In this document: piece by piece, positions 60,756 to 64,000 of the stretch
Numbering within the stretch: the stretch's first letter is position 1
Layout: each line of letters opens with the position of its first letter
Assembly: GCF_002266425.1 (NCBI RefSeq)
Contig: NZ_NPMN01000001.1
Span: 248,001-312,000, forward strand
Direction of reading: 5' to 3'
Length of the DNA stretch: 64,000 bases
Source: Tissierella sp. P1
Lineage (GTDB): Bacteria > Bacillota > Clostridia > Tissierellales > Tissierellaceae
Made by a program: the position numbers and the translations under genes
Notes under the pieces: model-generated
Databases searched by the model: none
The model's input: only the letters and a program-made list of their open reading frames with translations
What the model was told of the DNA's origin: nothing

Positions 60756-60768
60756 TTAAATACAATTT
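60739..60768 (+). repeat. Direct repeat R at the right edge of the nucleoside module
   Basis: Matches 51461-51490 at 29 of 30 positions by eye, including 18 nt beyond the stem. Both copies lie in the same orientation on either side of the GntR-to-udp cluster. Confidence 0.7.
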
Positions 60769-60818
60769 GTTTTATACTATTATCTAAACATTCTTTTAGA
60801 ACTAATGTGTCAGTTTTA

Positions 60819-62011
60819 TTAATACTCTTCTCTAACGGTGAGGTCTTCTCTAACAGTAAATCCAAATCCATCTTCACGGATTCTCTTTACTGTTTCTTTT
60901 ACAAACTTGTCCGCATCTTCAATAGCTTCTTCAGCTACCATAATACCTTTTTTAGATACTTCACCTTTAGCTAACATTTCAGCACCCATGATTAATGGTA
61001 TTGCTGTAAGTGGGGCCATGTTTCCTGCCACTCTTCCGACATAAGATATATCTTTACCATCTTTTCTGCCATGTAGTTCTGTAGCTGCACATGCAGTAAC
61101 TCCCTTTAAAAATTCCTTAAGTTCTTCTTCACTCATTGCTGGTCGGCTTGCCTTTTGTGCTAATAATACAGCTAGTGCAAAGTCACGAGGTGATACAGGA
61201 TTGTCATTGATGTTAAGCGGGTAATCAGATGTAAGACCTGATAAGCTCATATCTCTAAAGCCTTCATATGCTGAGACTGCTCAAGACTGAATCTTATAGA
61301 TACGTTTTGAATCCCTGGTGAGTATCTAGGGAATGTGAATACTTCAGGATGGCCAATTCTAGTAACCTTACGAATGCCATAGGGTTCTCCAAAGTCGAAA
61401 TCCCATTCTTCACGGAATGAAGGCTCATTGAATTTCTTTCCGTCTTTAATATATGGTGCGTTGTGTATACATTCTAACATATGTCCAAGCACTGCAGGAC
61501 CACCTGGTTCTTTCTCATCACATGCAAAGTAGAATATAGCTTCATTTAGTGAATCAAAATAACGTTGTTCTGCACTACATGCTAGCACTGATAAAAATCC
61601 TGGACTTGCACCAAGACCCATTATCATGCTAAGCCCCTTTTCTTCAGCTTTTTTAGGTAAGTCTGATTCAAATATCTTATTGAATGCTTCGATATCGTCG
61701 CAGAAGTCAACATAGTGCTTGCCAGCCTTTATAGTAGTTTCTATAATCTTATATGCGAGAATATGATAAGGGCCTGTACAATTAGCAACTACGTCACAAT
61801 CCTTTATAAGTTCATACAATGCTTCTTCATCAGAAACATCAACTTCTGCAGCTTTAACTATTGGTGAATTAAGCTTTTCTACAATTTTCTTATTTTTTTC
61901 AAGATTACGAGATGAAATAATTACCTCATCGAAAATGCTGCCATGATTGATTAAATCTCTAATGCCATAAAGTGCTTGAGAACCTGCTCCACCTAATACG
62001 ACTAGTTTCAT
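60819..62011 (-). CDS. Saccharopine dehydrogenase-like NAD(P)-binding protein, frameshifted
   Basis: From ATG 62011 the protein has a Rossmann start 'KLVVLGGAGSQALYGIRDLI', 'DCDVVANCTGPYHILAYKIIETTIKAGKHYVDFCDD' and 'MIMGLGASPGFLSVLAC', typical of the saccharopine dehydrogenase / homospermidine synthase-like family. The frame ends at 61247, but a one-base change near 61275 continues it as 'AYEGFRDMSLSGLTSDYPLN' through the C-terminal domain to 60819, giving about 397 residues. A sequencing indel is likely. The substrate is unknown; such enzymes act on carbon-nitrogen bonds of lysine- or polyamine-like compounds. It is convergent with the nucleoside operon. The ribosome binding site AAGGAGG precedes the start. 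Confidence 0.82.
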
Positions 62012-62600
62012 AATAATCCTCCTTAAATAGCTTTGACATATTTTACTAACACCTTATTGTTAATATTGTATCACCAGTAATTGGAAAAGTCTAATAAATT
62101 CTATCTATACCACTTTCAGCACACTAGGCCTCACTGACATACTACTGTTTCGACATCTAAGGGTGGTCTCATCCTATTCCCTAACTAGAACCTGATGTTT
62201 CACAGACCTTATTCCTACTGTATTCCTTCTGATACATTATTGCTCCGTCTTGGAAAAGCGTCTTTTATTTTACAGGTACATCCAATTTAATGCCTTGGTC
62301 AAAAAATATACAAACAATTATGAATATAGTAAATAAGTCCCGAACTGTAAATCTTAAAAGAAATTAGAAGATGGTTTGCTCTATACTGCTGATAATATGT
62401 GGGTTTTAGAAGAAGACAATAAAGGTATAGATGGTATCTAGGATTATATTATATGTTTATACATAAATATCGTAAATTGTCAAGTATTGCCAGTAATTGT
62501 AATAAAATATATAATAAACCTTATGAGAAATACAATCTTTGTCATACATATAACATGCCTAGAGAGGAAAGCAACAGATAAATAGATTAAATTATTAGCT
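62012..62600. other. 590-nt gap without a gene; base-richer block at 62100-62290
   Basis: Contains the promoter region of the minus-strand dehydrogenase near 62012-62040. The block 62100-62290 is noticeably richer in C and G than its surroundings and has broken coding-like stretches on the minus strand, which might be a decayed mobile-element remnant, but no family could be named. No RNA gene or repeat was recognised in 62300-62600. Confidence 0.35.
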
Positions 62601-62621
62601 AAATTAAACGGAGGTGTCTAG

Positions 62622-63923
62622 ATGAAAAGTATTAAAGTGAAGCTTATTGTTTATTTTTCCATTCTACTTTTAGTAGCAGCTACTTCCACAGGACTTATAA
62701 CTATAAGGACGGCGGATAAAATACTTACGGCAGAACTTGGAGAAGCATCACATATAGTTTCAATCTTGCAAGGAAAAATTATAAAGGATACAATAATTAA
62801 CGTCATATGTGGTATATTTATTGTATATTTCATAGGGAATGCAATTACAAAACCAATTGTTGCAGGAATAAACCATTTACAGAAAATAGCAAGCTATGAT
62901 ATAAGAGAGAATATACCGGAAAAGTATATTAAAAGAAAAGATGAAATTGGAAGACTTGCTAAAGGATTAGAAGATATTACAAATAATCTTAGAGAAATTA
63001 TAAATGATATAAATAGATCTGCCGAACAAGTCGCAGCTGCATCGGAGGAAATGATGGCTATTACTCAGCAATCGGCTATTGCTATAGAGGAAGTAGCTAG
63101 GACTACAGAAGAAATATCAAATGGTGCTTCTGAACAGGCACAGCATACAGAAGAAGGTTCGACAAAAGCAATTTCATTAGGAGAAATTATCGAGAAGGAT
63201 ATTGCATATATGAAAGATTTAGTTAATGGCTCAAGTAAGATAATAGAAGTTATTGATGATGGTCTAGTAGAGATTGAAAGATTATCTAATATAACAGAGG
63301 AAAGTAATAGTGCAACAAAAGAAATTTATACTGCAATATTAAAAACAAATGATAGTTCTAATAAGATAGGAGAAGCAAGCAATATAATTTCATCTATAGC
63401 AGAACAAACGAACCTACTAGCTCTAAATGCGGCAATAGAAGCAGCTAGGGCAGGGGAAGCAGGGAAAGGATTTGCAGTTGTAGCAGAAGAAATTAGAAAA
63501 TTGGCAGAGCAATCTTCAAATTCTACGGATTCCATTAATCAAATAGTTAGTGAGTTACAAGGCAATGCCAAAAATGCAGTAACAACAATGGAAAGAATAG
63601 AAGATATAATTAAAGAGCAGACGGTAAGTGTTGTTAGTAGCAAAGACAAATATATGTTAATATCAGAAGCAGTGAAAGATACAGAAAGGACTGTAGATGA
63701 ACTAAATTCTTCAAGTGTAGAGATGGAGAAGATGAAGGATGAAATACTTAGCGGATTACAAAATCTTTCAGCAATTGCCGAAGAAAATTCAGCTGCCACA
63801 GAGGAAGTAACAGCTTCAATGGAAGAACAAACAGCTTCAATGGGAGAAATATCTAAGGGAAGTGAAGATCTAGCAAGCTTAGCACAAGACCTACAATTAG
63901 TTATTGGAAGATTTAAGATTTAA
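62622..63923 (+). CDS. Methyl-accepting chemotaxis protein lacking an extracellular sensor domain
   Basis: 433 residues. TM1 (about 7-29) and TM2 (about 58-76) are separated by only ~28 residues, where clostridial receptors normally have a ~200-250-residue dCache domain. A HAMP region (about 77-130, '[22 protein letters not shown]') and a full MCP signalling domain follow, with hairpin '[41 protein letters not shown]' and methylation-type helices ending '[24 protein letters not shown]'. The frame is clean across the missing part, so it may be a functional truncated receptor. Ribosome binding site GGAGGTG. The next gene starts beyond the window. Confidence 0.92.
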   Translation: MKSIKVKLIVYFSILLLVAATSTGLITIRTADKILTAELGEASHIVSILQGKIIKDTIINVICGIFIVYFIGNAITKPIVAGINHLQKIASYDIRENIPEKYIKRKDEIGRLAKGLEDITNNLREIINDINRSAEQVAAASEEMMAITQQSAIAIEEVARTTEEISNGASEQAQHTEEGSTKAISLGEIIEKDIAYMKDLVNGSSKIIEVIDDGLVEIERLSNITEESNSATKEIYTAILKTNDSSNKIGEASNIISSIAEQTNLLALNAAIEAARAGEAGKGFAVVAEEIRKLAEQSSNSTDSINQIVSELQGNAKNAVTTMERIEDIIKEQTVSVVSSKDKYMLISEAVKDTERTVDELNSSSVEMEKMKDEILSGLQNLSAIAEENSAATEEVTASMEEQTASMGEISKGSEDLASLAQDLQLVIGRFKI

Positions 63924-63927
63924 TTAA

Positions 63928-63955
63928 TGTAACCATATTGTAAACCTAATGTAAC
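63928..63955 (+). promoter_or_regulatory. Triple TGTAAM direct repeat (WalR/PhoP-like) upstream of the next gene
   Basis: Three half-sites, TGTAAC, TGTAAA and TGTAAC, are spaced by exactly 5 nt each (11-bp period) just after the chemoreceptor stop. This fits TGTWAH-N5-TGTWAH. The gene it would control lies outside the window; AGGAGAAAGG at the window end looks like its ribosome binding site. Confidence 0.45.
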
Positions 63956-64000
63956 CATTTCAAACTAAATCCTTGATATACTAAGAATGTAGGAGAAAGG

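Noticed and set aside
1-64000. CRISPR array, prophage, integrative element genes or rRNA operon
   Set aside because: No regularly spaced repeats, phage structural genes, integrase, transposase or rRNA were found on either strand.

Overview
The window is low-GC Firmicute DNA. AT-rich codon use, strong AGGAGG/GGTGA ribosome binding sites, frequent TTG/GTG starts, a large Bacillus-type SRP RNA with an Alu domain, a T-box leader, a Spo0E-like domain and several anaerobe-type enzymes point to a motile, probably spore-forming anaerobic clostridium. A Tissierellales-like organism would fit, but that is inference. The DNA is chromosomal: no prophage, plasmid functions, intact IS element or CRISPR array was seen.

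Layout: 1-2547 is the end of a flagellar cluster (FliK/DUF6240-like partial gene, FlhB-like relict, flagellin, FliS). 2592-2965 holds SRP RNA and tRNA-Ser(GGA) on the minus strand, followed by dnaX-ybaB-recR. 6.0-14 kb is accessory: small lipoproteins and membrane proteins, a dead CAAX protease, an Ntn-hydrolase, an ECF sigma/anti-sigma pair, a MATE pump and three copies of a dispersed hairpin repeat. 14-17.7 kb has an SLH-NlpC/P60 hydrolase, the iron-sulfur repair protein Ric behind an Fnr-type site, and a DUF308-peptidase fusion. 17.9-24.4 kb is a peptide ABC operon followed by a class A beta-lactamase-like hydrolase. 24.8-25.7 kb is a TrmH-type rRNA methyltransferase behind a leader peptide. 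26.3-31.2 kb is regulatory: XRE, GGDEF-Spo0E, MerR, and a two-component pair. 32-37.2 kb has a CPBP protease, a VOC dioxygenase and a mod (molybdate/tungstate) operon. 37.5-42.7 kb is a T-box-controlled threonine operon.

42.8-50.1 kb is a sigma-54-controlled aconitase X / flavin reductase module plus a chemoreceptor. It is bounded by a 95-nt direct repeat derived from the 3' end of an rluA-type gene. 51.4-60.8 kb is a nucleoside module: GntR regulator, BMP-type ABC importer, MtnA-like isomerase, DeoD, class II aldolase and uridine phosphorylase. It is bracketed by two copies of a terminator-linked direct repeat. Together its genes can import nucleosides, release pentose-1-phosphates by phosphorolysis, isomerise them to ketose-1-phosphates and cleave them to DHAP plus an aldehyde, bypassing phosphopentomutase and DeoC. 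The window closes with a saccharopine-dehydrogenase-like gene (minus strand) and a chemoreceptor that lacks its sensor domain.

Quality note: about ten otherwise well-conserved genes each carry one single-base frameshift, mostly a missing base and often in a short homopolymer. That looks more like consensus sequencing error than biology, so those genes should be read as probably functional. Identities, alignments and structures were judged by eye; no database or folding program was used.
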